A DNA stretch of 64,000 bases. Source: an uncultured SAR86 cluster bacterium (GTDB lineage Bacteria > Pseudomonadota > Gammaproteobacteria > Magnimaribacterales > D2472). Where the stretch lies: NCBI GenBank assembly GCA_902520725.1, contig CABYPB010000001.1:56111-120110 (forward strand), read 5' to 3'. The notes beneath the pieces are model-generated. The model made no database searches and had not been told where the DNA came from. It worked only from the letters and a program-made list of their open reading frames with translations. Below are positions 24,908-32,781 of the stretch, piece after piece. Within the stretch, counting starts at the first letter, position 1, and each line of letters opens with the position of its first letter. Both the position numbers and the translations under genes were made by a program.

Positions 24908-25888
24908 ATGAAAGCTGTATGGTACACAAAAACTGGTAAAGCAGGAGACGTTCTTCAAATCGGGGAGCAGGATAATCCTGTGCTAATTGCAGGAGAGGTA
25001 TTAGTTAGAGTTAGAGCGTCTGGCATAAACCCATCAGATGTAAAAACTAGAGCCGGTGCAAGAGGTAAGCTTCAATTCCCTAGGGTAATACCACATTCTG
25101 ATGGTAGTGGAGAAATTATAGATGTTGGTGAGGGGATAGACAAAAGCAGGATTGGTGAAAAGGTCTGGATATGGAATGCTGCATTTGGCAGAGCTCATGG
25201 CACATGCGCAGAGTTAGTTACCTTGCCTGATCAGCAGGCGGTTAAGATAAACGATAATGTTTCATATGAATCAGCGGCATGTATGGGCATTCCAGCATCG
25301 ACTGCTTATTATGGAATACATTCAAATGGTTCTGTTAAGGATAAAACGGTTTTGGTTTCTGGTGGAGCTGGTGCCGTCGGTTTTTATGGAATTCAGTTAG
25401 CCAAGTTAGCTGGCGCTAATGTAATCACAACAATAAGTAATGACGAAAAAGCTAATATTGCCAGTTCTGCTGGAGCAGACAAAATAATTAACTATAAGAC
25501 TGGAAATGTTGTTGAAGAGGTCATGGAATACACTGACAACAATGGTGTGGATAGAATCTTTGAAGTTGAGTTTGGGGGCAACCTTCCAATTAACGAAAAG
25601 ATTATAAATTCTAACGGTGTGATTGTAACGTATGGGTCAATGGCAGAAATGGAGCCGAAGCTTCCCTTCTATAATCTAATGTTCAAAGGCGTTAAAATTG
25701 ATACTTTTCTTATATATACAATTGAAGAAACATTTAGAAAAGAAATATTGAGCGGGCTTTCAGAATTATTAAATCAAGAATCTCTAAAACATATGATTTC
25801 AAAAACCTATTCGATTGATGACATTATTGATGCTCATAATGCAATGGAGAGTGGCTCAATTATTGGAAATATTGTTATAGAGGTTTAA
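24908..25888 (+). CDS. NADPH:quinone reductase-like MDR oxidoreductase (zeta-crystallin type)
   Basis: 326-residue medium-chain dehydrogenase/reductase. N-terminal GroES-like part contains VRASGINPSDVKTRAG and VIPHSDGSGEIIDVGEG; the Rossmann motif is VSGGAGAVGFYGIQLAKLAGA (G-x-G-A-V-G). No structural or catalytic zinc cysteines are seen, as in quinone reductases. It ends YSIDDIIDAHNAMESGSIIGNIVI, typical for the group. Probably reduces quinones or activated alkenes. Confidence 0.88.
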   Translation: MKAVWYTKTGKAGDVLQIGEQDNPVLIAGEVLVRVRASGINPSDVKTRAGARGKLQFPRVIPHSDGSGEIIDVGEGIDKSRIGEKVWIWNAAFGRAHGTCAELVTLPDQQAVKINDNVSYESAACMGIPASTAYYGIHSNGSVKDKTVLVSGGAGAVGFYGIQLAKLAGANVITTISNDEKANIASSAGADKIINYKTGNVVEEVMEYTDNNGVDRIFEVEFGGNLPINEKIINSNGVIVTYGSMAEMEPKLPFYNLMFKGVKIDTFLIYTIEETFRKEILSGLSELLNQESLKHMISKTYSIDDIIDAHNAMESGSIIGNIVIEV

Positions 25889-25902
25889 TGAGATAATTGG
25901 CT

Positions 25903-26709
25903 ATGAGATTCCCTTCAAATATTCATAAGATTCTTAAAAATTATATATATGCATATTACGATCCGACTGATGGTTCATATCTTCCGTTTTATGTTGGTCG
26001 AGGAATTGAAAACCGAGCATTTTCACACTTAAAAGGATCGCATAACTTCGAGGTTCAAAAAATATTAGACAAGCTTAAAGATCTTGGATTAAGTCCACAA
26101 ATTAAAATTATTGTTCATGGTTTGACCCTTCAACAAGCAAAAGTTGCAGAAACTGCTGCAATTGCTTTGCTTGGCAAAGATAATCTTGCAAACGTTGTAA
26201 AAGGAAGTCGATCTAATTTTACAAATGCTAGTCCAAGAGAAATTATTGATCACTACAATGCTAAAGAAGTGATTTTAAAACATAAAGTTATAATGATAAT
26301 TAGAAATCCTTGGAATCCTGATTTACCAGAATATGAGCATTATGATAGAACAAGATCTGCGTGGCGCCTAGGAAGTAAAAAAGATCTAGCTCAGTATGCT
26401 TTTCTTGTTCATCAGGGAATTGTTAAGCGAGTATATACAGTAAAAGCTTGGTACCCTGATGGTACGACATTCCATTCAAGAAATAATCCTGATCCAAATA
26501 ATCCTTTTTACAAAAAAGATTACACTCATAGGGATAGATTTGAATTTGTTGGACGTTTGCTTAATCAAGATGATGAAATTTCAAAAAAATATCTTGGCAA
26601 ATCAATTAAGCGATACATAAGGGCAAGTGGATCGCCCTGCCACTATAGTTATAATAGATCTGGAGATGTATATAAGTTTGATACAAAGGGAAAAATCACT
26701 AATCCTTGA
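25903..26709 (+). CDS. GIY-YIG domain protein, LEM-3-like
   Basis: 268 residues from the ATG at 25903 (a TTG at 25897 is an alternative). Residues about 13-90 form a GIY-YIG-like nuclease domain of the LEM-3 type: NYIYAYYD with PFYVGRGIENRAFSHL, then VAETAAIALLG carrying the likely metal-binding Glu. The C-terminal 170 residues, with AYFLVH-like, WRLGSKKDLAQYAFLVHQG and DRFEFVGRLL, recall segments seen in other bacterial members but I assign no function. It may cut branched or damaged DNA. Convergent with the ion-channel gene. Confidence 0.78.
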   Translation: MRFPSNIHKILKNYIYAYYDPTDGSYLPFYVGRGIENRAFSHLKGSHNFEVQKILDKLKDLGLSPQIKIIVHGLTLQQAKVAETAAIALLGKDNLANVVKGSRSNFTNASPREIIDHYNAKEVILKHKVIMIIRNPWNPDLPEYEHYDRTRSAWRLGSKKDLAQYAFLVHQGIVKRVYTVKAWYPDGTTFHSRNNPDPNNPFYKKDYTHRDRFEFVGRLLNQDDEISKKYLGKSIKRYIRASGSPCHYSYNRSGDVYKFDTKGKITNP

Positions 26710-26742
26710 TTGGTAATATATCCTTAAAGTACCATATTTTAT

Positions 26743-28617
26743 CTAATTATCAGAAAAAACTATTATCTTGTCATAAGGCTTATATTGTCTTCTTTGTGAT
26801 TTTTTAGGATTAATGTTTACTCCAGCATTTAGAGATCTTAACTTTTTCTTTTTTGAAGCTTGATAGCCTATTGCTGTTTCCCCTTTTTCTCCAGCAGATT
26901 TGCATATGGTATAAAAATCTATTGGTTCTGAAATATCAACATAGTCAGTTATTGGTCTAAAATAAATTTCGGAACCTTGAGGTGAAGACAAATAATCAAA
27001 GAACTTACCCAATAATGGATTTTCTGCGATTTGAACCAGCATTGATTGAACAATGTCTTCGCTATATAAATAATCATCGTCAGAATCAGATGCAAATATT
27101 TCAGCATTTTGGGAATTAATTAATTCAGTTGTTAGTAGAAAATTTTTATTTGTCTTCTTTTCTATATCCCTAAGATTAATTAAAGTAAATAAAGTTTCAG
27201 CATCACAATCATCAATGTTATTAACTCCATTAAAAGAACTAACAATTAAAACGTTGTCGCCATCGTTAATATCCAAAGTATCTAAAAATTCTCTTGATTT
27301 AATATCACCATTTATAAAGCTTATATCTATGTCTTTATTTGAATCTAGCTTTTCGATTAAATCTAAGGTATTTGGATTATCATTCACAAGTTTTATATTT
27401 GATCCGCTATCAAGATATTTTGCTAAATGGCTACAAACAACATTTATTTTATCTAAGCCATCAAATGCGCCTCCAAAGATAAAAACAGTTTCAACTTTCT
27501 TTGTTTTCGATTTTGTATTAACTATTTTAGTTGTATCTATATTGGTATGCGATTCACCATCTTTGATAACAGTATCATCATCTTCTGAAATTGCTATTAA
27601 GTTATCATTTGCCTCTATAGTCTCATCAAAACTTGGGTTAATTAAAATCTTACCGTCTCTTTCAATTCCAATAATGCTTGACGAGTCATAGGAGATTACA
27701 GCCTCACCATAATTTAATCCTATTAATGATTTTTCTTTATGGAAATAGATCTCATCTCCATCGAAATTAACTAGCTCAAGGTACACATTAGCTAGTCCGG
27801 TCTGAAGGCATGTTTGAGCATCAATACGAGCAAGCATGTCCCCAAAATATAAAACTTGAGCTTCATCACCACCAATTATTTTTGCAAGATCATAATTTTC
27901 TTTTTTATTAAGTTTTGAAACAATATTATATTTTTCTTCTTTTCTATCAGGATTATTTATAATCGCAGCGAGCGTTTTAATAGTTTTCATATCATCGTTA
28001 TGATTAATCAATACTGACTTGGCTGCGTTTAAATTCACATGGTTCAGGTGTTTCCTGTTATATGTTGCGCCTTGTTTAGGTATTATTTTTTGATAATCTT
28101 TTTTTTCTGAGAACATATGTTGTATTTTTTCATTTGCCTCAACTGGATTCATTTGATCTAGAATTACTATGTTCGCATTCGTCTTATTTTCATTTGCTAG
28201 TAGCAGTTCTCTAATAACAAGAGATATCCCTGAGGACCAACCAAGAATTAGTTGATGATCTGATTCTTGTATTGCCGATTTACCTTGTCTTATCTCATCT
28301 ATCCTATCGCTTATAACGTTTACAATTAAACCAATGACAACTGATGAGAAGAATAATCCAGTTATAGCTATGACAGTATTATTCAGAATATTAACTAAGC
28401 TAGAATTCGAGTCGTTGCCTTCTCCAATCAAGGATGCGAAAAAGAAATCAAAAAATCTTTCTATAAAGCTATTAGATTGTCCAGAAGATTGAAAGTCTAA
28501 CGTTGTTATTAATAAAACCACCAGCACAACCACTATAAATAAAATATATATAACGCTTAAAAAGCTTCTTGAGAGGCTTTTATCGATTTGATACCTAAGT
28601 CTTTGAAATAGTTTCAT
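26743..28617 (-). CDS. CASTOR/POLLUX-like ion-channel/RCK protein
   Basis: 624 residues. Two membrane segments (about residues 17-40 and 80-103) flank a loop rich in Ser and Asn. Directly after comes GKSAIQESDHQLILGWSSG, the signature of CASTOR/POLLUX (SYM8) proteins, plant nuclear-envelope channels with bacterial homologues. The rest is two Rossmann-like RCK/TrkA-N units, the second starting at VFIFGGAFDGL (about 385), ending in a basic tail. Likely a cation channel or transporter regulated by a nucleotide or ion. It stands alone on its strand. Confidence 0.82.
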   Translation of the reverse strand: MKLFQRLRYQIDKSLSRSFLSVIYILFIVVVLVVLLITTLDFQSSGQSNSFIERFFDFFFASLIGEGNDSNSSLVNILNNTVIAITGLFFSSVVIGLIVNVISDRIDEIRQGKSAIQESDHQLILGWSSGISLVIRELLLANENKTNANIVILDQMNPVEANEKIQHMFSEKKDYQKIIPKQGATYNRKHLNHVNLNAAKSVLINHNDDMKTIKTLAAIINNPDRKEEKYNIVSKLNKKENYDLAKIIGGDEAQVLYFGDMLARIDAQTCLQTGLANVYLELVNFDGDEIYFHKEKSLIGLNYGEAVISYDSSSIIGIERDGKILINPSFDETIEANDNLIAISEDDDTVIKDGESHTNIDTTKIVNTKSKTKKVETVFIFGGAFDGLDKINVVCSHLAKYLDSGSNIKLVNDNPNTLDLIEKLDSNKDIDISFINGDIKSREFLDTLDINDGDNVLIVSSFNGVNNIDDCDAETLFTLINLRDIEKKTNKNFLLTTELINSQNAEIFASDSDDDYLYSEDIVQSMLVQIAENPLLGKFFDYLSSPQGSEIYFRPITDYVDISEPIDFYTICKSAGEKGETAIGYQASKKKKLRSLNAGVNINPKKSQRRQYKPYDKIIVFSDN

Positions 28618-28813
28618 CTTTAAAATAATAATATAAACCTAATCATTCGTAATATATAGAAATAAAATAAATAAAAGATAAGAAATTCATACTTAAAAGT
28701 GTTTAAAAAACTTCTATTTATCACTATAAAATATGAAAAGCTACCCATCACTAATTTGCGTTCACTATAAAAAGAAATTATATTTAAATTAGGGTAAATA
28801 AAGAGGGTATGAA
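28618..28813. other. Intergenic spacer before accessory operon
   Basis: A 196-base A/T-rich gap between divergent genes. It holds no credible coding sequence longer than 19 codons. AGAGGG about 6 bases before the ATG at 28814 is a good ribosome-binding site for the repeat protein. No convincing promoter could be picked out of the A/T background. Confidence 0.4.
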
Positions 28814-29122
28814 ATGGGAATCAAATTTGATGGAACAAAAGTAAAGGATGGAAGTAAAACCATTGCTAACGTTTATAGAGATGCCTTAAAAGAGGGAAGC
28901 TCTTCTGGGGGCAAGACCTTAGGAAATATATATCGTGATGCTATTAAGTTAGGTAGCTCTTCAGGAGGCAAGACTCTTTGTAATATTTCAAGAGGAGATA
29001 TAAGAGAAGGTAGTTCCTCTGGAGGAAAAAAACTAATAAGTCTTAAAGATGCTGCAAAATCAATTGGTACAACTTCACAAGGACCATCAACTGCGCTAGT
29101 TTGGTGGTTTTTTGGAAGATAA
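28814..29122 (+). CDS. Four-unit glycine/serine repeat protein (beta-flower-like)
   Basis: 102 residues. The motif GSSSGGKTLxNI starts at Gly28, Gly47 and Gly66, a 19-residue period, and a shorter first copy GSKTIANVYRDAL begins at Gly13. Each unit reads as a turn (GSSSGGK), a strand (TL-x-NI) and a charged turn. This matches small repeat proteins I recall as 4-fold beta-flower, named from their predicted shape. The C-terminus ends with a hydrophobic stretch (TALVWWFFGR). No function is established. A 103-aa helical gene follows after 18 bases, likely in the same transcript. Confidence 0.65.
   Translation: MGIKFDGTKVKDGSKTIANVYRDALKEGSSSGGKTLGNIYRDAIKLGSSSGGKTLCNISRGDIREGSSSGGKKLISLKDAAKSIGTTSQGPSTALVWWFFGR
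28850..29040 (+). repeat. Tandem 57-base coding repeats in the repeat protein
   Basis: Three copies about 57 bases apart (starting near 28895, 28952 and 29009), each containing GGxAGCTCTTCxGGxGGCAAGAC or a diverged form, plus one degenerate copy upstream. They keep the reading frame and vary mostly at third positions, so they are protein repeats. Confidence 0.7.
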
Positions 29123-29140
29123 AATATAAGGTAGTTAAAA

Positions 29141-29452
29141 ATGTTGAGATGGGCAATAAGAGCGGTAGCTGCAAATAGCTATAGAAAAAAAGCAATTTCA
29201 GAGTCATCAAGAGCAAGTAGTAAAGCTAATGATGCTAAAAGAAAGTTTAGTTATGCAAAAAGAGAGAAGGATACAAATAAAAAACTAGATTATATGTGTG
29301 AAGGTTTGGATAACTTAGCCGAGGCAGTTAGTCATAGCTCGAATTCTATTGAGCCACTCGCTGAGGTATCTTTTGTAGCATCACTGCTGGTAGAAAGTAT
29401 TCAAAATAATCTCGATGAGCAAACTAAAGATATTGTTGAAAAATTAAAATAA
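29141..29452 (+). CDS. Unknown helical protein, 103 aa
   Basis: Predicted all-alpha: Ala/Ser/Lys-rich helix (about residues 1-50), a second region with many Glu and Asn (about 50-100). No signal peptide or family recognised. It follows the repeat protein by 18 bases, sharing its orientation, which argues for a functional pair. Confidence 0.55.
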   Translation: MLRWAIRAVAANSYRKKAISESSRASSKANDAKRKFSYAKREKDTNKKLDYMCEGLDNLAEAVSHSSNSIEPLAEVSFVASLLVESIQNNLDEQTKDIVEKLK

Positions 29453-29476
29453 AATTTTAAAGCTGAATAAGTATTA

Positions 29477-30970
29477 TCAACTATCCATTATCAACAATAA
29501 TTTTTTATAGATTGCTATCATTGCATAAGTATCAAGCCAACAGTATTTAAGCAAACTTTCTCTGATTTCATCGATTTTATTATCATCATTATGTTTCAAT
29601 TCTCTAAAAGCAGTTGAGGCCATTCCACCATCGCTAATTTTTAGATTCTTATAATTTAAATCTGGATCATTTTTATAAAGAGCTGGAAGAACTTTTTTAA
29701 TAGAGAAGCTTCCTCCAAAATCAGGATGATAATATCCACCTTTTGCAAAAGGATCTTTAAGGTCTAATATTCTATTATTTAAGTCAAGTAACCTATCTGA
29801 AAGATCGAGACAAAAAATACTAAGATCTTTTATAACCCCCTTTTCAAATATTTGATGATAGGTAATTATTGAGCCCTCCTCTGGGATATTTTTGAGCATA
29901 CTTTCTGCGATAGCTCTTCTAGGGTCATCATCATGATTTGCCAGAAATTCAAAATGATCTATATCCTCTAATGAATCATTAGGATTCTTTTGCACATGAA
30001 GTGAATACTGGAATGGCATCTTTTCATTGGGCATCTGATCAATATGATTTGGAAGTGGCTCACTATAAGTTTCAAAATCAAAATAACTAATTGGATAAGA
30101 TACTGAAGAAATAAAGCTTTGAATTAATTTTTTATCAATAAATGGAGTATTGCTAAGCGTTGATTTAATTTGTATCTGCTGGATATTAGAAAAGTCAGAA
30201 ATATTTTCTATTTTTTCAAAGGTATCTATGCCTTGATCATATAATTTAAACTTCTTTTTACTTCTCATTCTATAGAGTTTAAAAACAGAATTAATATCGT
30301 CTTTTGCTTTAGGCCAACAATGATCTTCAAAAGAGCATTTCTGATTCTTGTTATGGTGACCACTAATTCTTTCATCAGGTGGGGAATCCATGGATGAGAT
30401 TTCTTTTAAATTTACGAGGGTCTGAGAAATTTCTATTTGATTTGATTTAACATCTTCAGTTAATAAATGGCGTTTGAAAACATTATTGAGATCTAGCTCT
30501 TTCTTTCTTTTATAAACTTTTTCTAAGGTTATTACATATATATCATTTAATTTTAGGCCGTCGATTTGATTTAAAACAAACCATTGTATGCTAGCGTCCT
30601 CTTTATGAACTTCTTTCAAGCTTGAGGAAGACTTTACTTCGAATATGTCCCAGCCATTTGATGTTTTGTTCATAACATCAACTCTGACAAAAACACCATC
30701 TACATAAAAGGAACCCTCAAAAATGACCTTAGTTCCATTTTTTATAGCATCTTGAGTTAAGTCATGCATTTCTTGGTAGTTTCCAGCAAGGAAAGGAATC
30801 TCAACACCGTTAGAAAAAGTATCTTTTACCCTTTCTCCAACTTCTTCACCATCTCTTAATCTTTGTAAGGCCTGATTATCTTTTAAATTAGGGTCTTCAT
30901 ATCCATTATATTTAAACCAAAAGCATCTTTGGCACTCTTGCCCTACCACAAAGTTTGATTTAGTAATCAT
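29477..30970 (-). CDS. DUF2779 nuclease: PD-(D/E)XK domain with Cas4-like cysteines, plus DnaQ-like exonuclease domain
   Basis: 497 residues. The N-terminal half carries CQRC (Cys13, Cys16), then a PD-(D/E)XK core (Glu85, Asp98 in VRVDVM, Glu111-V-Lys113 in FEVKSSSS), and two further cysteines Cys212 and Cys218 (KCSFEDHC). Two early and two late cysteines around the core is the arrangement of Cas4/AddB-type iron-sulfur nucleases. The C-terminal half begins YFDFETYSEPLP (Asp298, Glu300), the DUF2779 signature, and ends LLKYCWLDTYAM, with an acidic residue in an ExoIII-like position. A two-nuclease protein for DNA, probably in defence or repair. A KAP stub lies just upstream. Confidence 0.82.
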   Translation of the reverse strand: MITKSNFVVGQECQRCFWFKYNGYEDPNLKDNQALQRLRDGEEVGERVKDTFSNGVEIPFLAGNYQEMHDLTQDAIKNGTKVIFEGSFYVDGVFVRVDVMNKTSNGWDIFEVKSSSSLKEVHKEDASIQWFVLNQIDGLKLNDIYVITLEKVYKRKKELDLNNVFKRHLLTEDVKSNQIEISQTLVNLKEISSMDSPPDERISGHHNKNQKCSFEDHCWPKAKDDINSVFKLYRMRSKKKFKLYDQGIDTFEKIENISDFSNIQQIQIKSTLSNTPFIDKKLIQSFISSVSYPISYFDFETYSEPLPNHIDQMPNEKMPFQYSLHVQKNPNDSLEDIDHFEFLANHDDDPRRAIAESMLKNIPEEGSIITYHQIFEKGVIKDLSIFCLDLSDRLLDLNNRILDLKDPFAKGGYYHPDFGGSFSIKKVLPALYKNDPDLNYKNLKISDGGMASTAFRELKHNDDNKIDEIRESLLKYCWLDTYAMIAIYKKLLLIMDS

Positions 30971-30982
30971 GAGATGATTATT

Positions 30983-31288
30983 TTAAATAATCTCATTAAT
31001 TATTTTCATGAGACATTCTTCTGGCGAGCAAAGGAGTGAATGCTCCCATGAATTAATCCAAATTTGTTTAAAGTCATCTATGGAGTCATCTTCTTTATTG
31101 AATATCTCAAGATCGTTCCATATCTGATTTAATAATGAAGTCTTGCCACTACCCCATTCTCCTTGAACTCCTATTGTCATTGGGGTATCTGTTCTTTTTA
31201 CAAAATCTACAAGAGCATCCTTATAAGAAGAAATTTTTAATGCGTCATCTCCACCCTGACGCAAAGCCTCATCTACAATCCCAACCAT
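30983..31288 (-). pseudogene. Truncated KAP-family P-loop NTPase
   Basis: 101 residues. Residues 37-51 (MTIGVQGEWGSGKTS) are a Walker A typical of KAP NTPases, followed by IWINSWEHS, resembling the conserved F-N-x-W region. KAP proteins are generally several hundred residues long and hold the Walker B and membrane insert after this point; here the frame stops after MKIINEII, 13 bases before the DUF2779 gene. I see it as the 5' remnant of a deleted gene, though a functional short protein cannot be ruled out. Confidence 0.65.
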
Positions 31289-31307
31289 AATCTATTACCA
31301 AAAAATA

Positions 31308-31338
31308 ACTACATAAATAATATACATATAAATGTAGT
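31308..31338. repeat. Inverted repeat in divergent gap
   Basis: ACTACAT and ATGTAGT are perfect 7-base inverted arms 17 bases apart in the 84-base gap between the KAP stub and the next gene. It may be an operator for either, or chance in A/T-rich DNA. Confidence 0.3.
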
Positions 31339-31372
31339 CATCTGCAAAATAGAAATGATATAAACTAGCTTT

Positions 31373-31741
31373 ATGATTTATTTATTGTCATCGTTGTATT
31401 TTCTATATGGTTTTGTACTTTTTTATACGTACTTCAAAGGTTATAGCCTTTTGAGATATTTACTAAAAAGAAAAAATATAAATGCTGTTTTAACAATAGA
31501 GTTAATCTTTATTATTTTAGCTTCCTTCATTGTATTCACATCACAACCATTGAATTGGATTGTTGCTTTAATAATGTTTACGCATCTAATTGGAGTTGGC
31601 TGGTTAATTTCTAATCCTGATAGTTATTACACAATGATTGATACAAATTCTACAGATATGGATTCACTTGAAACTGCTTCGGCTATGATTGTGTTTGGGT
31701 ATGGAGTTTTTGTTTATTCTTCTAAGTTTTTTTTAGGTTAA
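31373..31741 (+). CDS. Unknown small inner-membrane protein, 122 aa
   Basis: Four hydrophobic segments are likely (about residues 1-21, 36-54, 58-80 and 97-119), with a short Lys/Arg-rich loop KRKN between the first two. No family recognised. It overlaps the convergent HIBADH gene end by 9 bases. Confidence 0.55.
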   Translation: MIYLLSSLYFLYGFVLFYTYFKGYSLLRYLLKRKNINAVLTIELIFIILASFIVFTSQPLNWIVALIMFTHLIGVGWLISNPDSYYTMIDTNSTDMDSLETASAMIVFGYGVFVYSSKFFLG

Positions 31742-32608
31742 TTCTTCTATCCTTTTTAGCAAACTGGAAGTATCCCATCTTCCTCCTTCAGCATCTTGAA
31801 TATCTTTATAGAATTCATTAATAATTTTAGTCACATCAAGACTGATATTAGATTTATCTGCTTCTTTTAATACTATATCTAAATCCTTTCTCATTAAATC
31901 AACAGCAAATCCATAGTCATATTTGTTTTGAGTCATTGTTTTCCATCGGTTATCCATTTGCCATGATTGTGCTGCGCCCTTTGAAACAACCTCAAGAACA
32001 TCTTGAGTATTTAAGCCAACTTTTTTTGAGAAATTAATACCTTCAGCCAGTGCCTGAATAAGCCCAGCAATACATATCTGATTAACCATCTTTGTGAGTT
32101 GACCAGATCCAGATGGCCCCATATATTTAATAAATTTAGTATACGGTTCTAAAATGTTTTCAACTAAATTAAATGCTTCTTTGTCTCCTCCAGCCATAAT
32201 GGACAATTGACCTGATTGAGCACCAGCCTCACCCCCAGATACAGGAGCATCAATATAAAAGATGTCATTAGGATTAAGCAATTCATTCATTTCCATAGAT
32301 AGATCTGATGATGTTGTTGTGTGATCAACTATTATTGAACCTTGTTTAAGATAATTAATCATTCCGTCTTTTCCTGCAATTACATCTCGAACATCACTAT
32401 CATTTCCAATACAGATCATTATCACATCTGATAATTTAGCAATCTCCGCAGGAGAATTACAAATAACGCCTTTATATTTAGTATTCCAAATTTTAGATTT
32501 TTCTGATGTTCTATTAAAAACAGAAATATTATTATTTTGATTTGCCAGATGCCCAGCCATGGGGAACCCCATCACACCTAAACCAATAAAGCCCAAGGCT
32601 TTACTCAT
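31733..32608 (-). CDS. 3-hydroxyisobutyrate dehydrogenase family
   Basis: Beta-hydroxyacid dehydrogenase of 291 residues. N-terminal NAD motif GLGVMGFPMAGHLA, substrate-binding DAPVSGGEAGAQSGQL, and GSGQLTKMVNQ with the catalytic Lys. Oxidises 3-hydroxyisobutyrate in valine breakdown, or a related hydroxyacid such as tartronate semialdehyde. Its start overlaps the 55-aa membrane ORF upstream by 4 bases. The nitronate monooxygenase-like gene is just before that, suggesting a three-gene operon. Confidence 0.85.
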   Translation of the reverse strand: MSKALGFIGLGVMGFPMAGHLANQNNNISVFNRTSEKSKIWNTKYKGVICNSPAEIAKLSDVIMICIGNDSDVRDVIAGKDGMINYLKQGSIIVDHTTTSSDLSMEMNELLNPNDIFYIDAPVSGGEAGAQSGQLSIMAGGDKEAFNLVENILEPYTKFIKYMGPSGSGQLTKMVNQICIAGLIQALAEGINFSKKVGLNTQDVLEVVSKGAAQSWQMDNRWKTMTQNKYDYGFAVDLMRKDLDIVLKEADKSNISLDVTKIINEFYKDIQDAEGGRWDTSSLLKRIEELT

Positions 32609-32772
32609 ACTATAAAATCTTCTCTATCTTTTTTAGCAGTTCTTTTAGTTCCATCTTTTGTCTGATACTCAGATGTAATACCCTTAGTGCCTTCAATATT
32701 CTTTAATAAAAGAGTATAGATGACGACCATAACTATCCATAAAATTGGAATTATAATGACTGTCTCTATCAT
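32605..32772 (-). CDS. Small membrane protein, 55 aa
   Basis: Begins MIETVIIIPILWIVMVVIY: one membrane helix (about residues 3-24), then a positively charged cytoplasmic tail. The stop (TGA) overlaps the start of the HIBADH gene (ATGA) and only 9 bases separate it from the nitronate monooxygenase-like gene, so it lies in an operon with no room left for noise. No family recognised. Confidence 0.55.
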   Translation of the reverse strand: MIETVIIIPILWIVMVVIYTLLLKNIEGTKGITSEYQTKDGTKRTAKKDREDFIV

Positions 32773-32781
32773 AGAATTTAC

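Noticed and set aside
27215-27691. Plus-strand frame opposite the channel gene
   Set aside because: Ser/Leu/Phe-rich shadow of the Asp/Glu/Asn-rich RCK domain on the other strand.
28850-29040. Regular 57-base repeats, CRISPR-like at first glance
   Set aside because: They are in frame, code for GSSSGGK protein units, and have no non-repeat spacers of constant length.
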